Part shown: positions 63,653-64,000 of the stretch, piece after piece
Position numbering within the stretch: the first letter of the stretch is position 1
Layout: the number at the start of each line of letters is the position of its first letter
Source of the DNA: Curtobacterium sp. VKM Ac-2865
GTDB lineage: Bacteria > Actinomycetota > Actinomycetes > Actinomycetales > Microbacteriaceae
Reading direction: 5' to 3'
Assembly (NCBI RefSeq): GCF_015350905.1
Contig: NZ_JADKRZ010000002.1
Span: forward strand, 1 to 64,000
DNA length: 64,000 bases
Position numbers and translations under genes: made by a program
The notes under the pieces: model-generated
Database searches by the model: none
What the model saw: the letters and a program-made list of their open reading frames with translations, nothing else
Told to the model about the DNA's origin: nothing

Positions 63653-64000
63653 ATGCACGCCGAACTGAACCCATACGCACCCGGGGCCGGCCTTCGCCCA
63701 CCGGAACTCGTCGGTCGGCAGGCAGAGGTGGACGCTTTCGACCTGCTCGTCGCGCGCTCACGACGAGGTCAGACCGCTCGGAGCCTCGTCCTGCATGGTC
63801 TGCGGGGCGTCGGCAAGACGGTCCTGTTGAACCAGTTCCGCGTGCAGGCAGACGGTGCCGGGTGGCTCGTCGTCGACGTCGAGGGGCAGACGTCGGACTC
63901 GGGTCGCCAGACGACTCGACGGCGACTCGCCCGTGAGATCGCGCTCGCTGCCCGCCGGCTGAGTCGCGGGCGCGCCATGTCGGCATCGGTCCGCAGCGCG
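63653..64000 (+). CDS. AAA-type ATPase, N-terminal part (continues beyond window)
   Basis: An open frame of 116 codons runs to the window end. It starts MHAELNPYAPGAGLRPPE followed by LVGRQAEVDAFD, the standalone ORC/STAND-like AAA pattern (P-x-x-LVGR before the P-loop). Walker A is LHGLRGVGKTVLLNQF (about 45-60), then WLVVDVEGQT. The C-terminal DNA-binding or regulatory half is not visible. The ATG at 63653 is preferred over the one at 63644 because the -10 box TAGAAT lies 7 bases upstream. Such ATPases occur alone in many actinobacteria; function unknown. Confidence 0.75.
   Translation, partial: MHAELNPYAPGAGLRPPELVGRQAEVDAFDLLVARSRRGQTARSLVLHGLRGVGKTVLLNQFRVQADGAGWLVVDVEGQTSDSGRQTTRRRLAREIALAARRLSRGRAMSASVRSA

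Overview
The window is a continuous, very GC-rich stretch of actinobacterial chromosome. Third codon positions are strongly G/C, which is why long spurious antisense ORFs run through most genes. Gene order and family content suggest a member of the Microbacteriaceae, possibly Curtobacterium. This is an inference from the GC level, the guaA-DUF3817-SURF1 cluster, KhtTU-like antiporter genes, an LAxTG-type sorting signal and apparent leaderless genes; no marker rRNA is present. Two blocks match the known Mycobacterium tuberculosis order: pcrA/uvrD1 ... sucC-sucD ... perM(DUF6350)-purN-purH, and guaA ... guaB3 ... guaB ... groES-tsaD-rimI-tsaB-tsaE-alr ... glmS. I see no tRNA, rRNA, CRISPR array, insertion sequence or prophage.

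Layout. 1-300: end of a secreted protein. 0.7-5.5 kb: a DUF805 membrane protein and a heterodimeric ABC exporter pair with a long 5' leader holding a possible 40-codon leader ORF. 5.5-14 kb: purH-purN-perM, an LAxTG surface protein and sucCD, all on the minus strand. 14-23 kb (plus): a RecQ-like helicase, a SnoaL-like protein, a small acidic protein, DUF2236, an NAD-salvage operon (PRPP-synthetase-like, nadV, nrtR) with a palindromic operator at a leaderless promoter, pdxH, an aquaporin and a GNAT. 23-30 kb (minus): pcrA, a glycerophosphodiester phosphodiesterase, two paralogous small secreted cysteine proteins, and an oxidoreductase-lacI operon with a clear LacI operator. 30-40 kb: BI-1/YccA protein, guaA-DUF3817-SURF1, a K+/H+ antiporter with its regulatory subunit, glpD and guaB3.

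40-50 kb: livHMGF permease/ATPase operon, guaB, an SDR and the solute-binding protein gene; purine and branched-chain amino acid transport genes are interleaved. 50-64 kb: groES under two CIRCE elements, a methyltransferase, a DUF4190 protein, and the t6A/cell-wall cluster tsaD-rimI-tsaB // tsaE-alr-alr2-acpS-glmS. That cluster is split by an opposite-strand CPBP-protease/two-component cassette. The window ends inside an AAA-type ATPase gene.

The most unusual features are: a dispersed GGAGGCTCGG repeat, found as hairpins between genes and, inside genes, often encoding Arg-Ala-Ser-Arg-Pro; three 56-60 bp near-palindromes between genes; the leader ORF upstream of the ABC exporter; a duplicated alr2 start that leaves a 25-codon coupled mini-ORF; a GuaB3 protein with no cysteine; a LivH permease with an extra extracellular domain; and the cassette splitting the t6A cluster.
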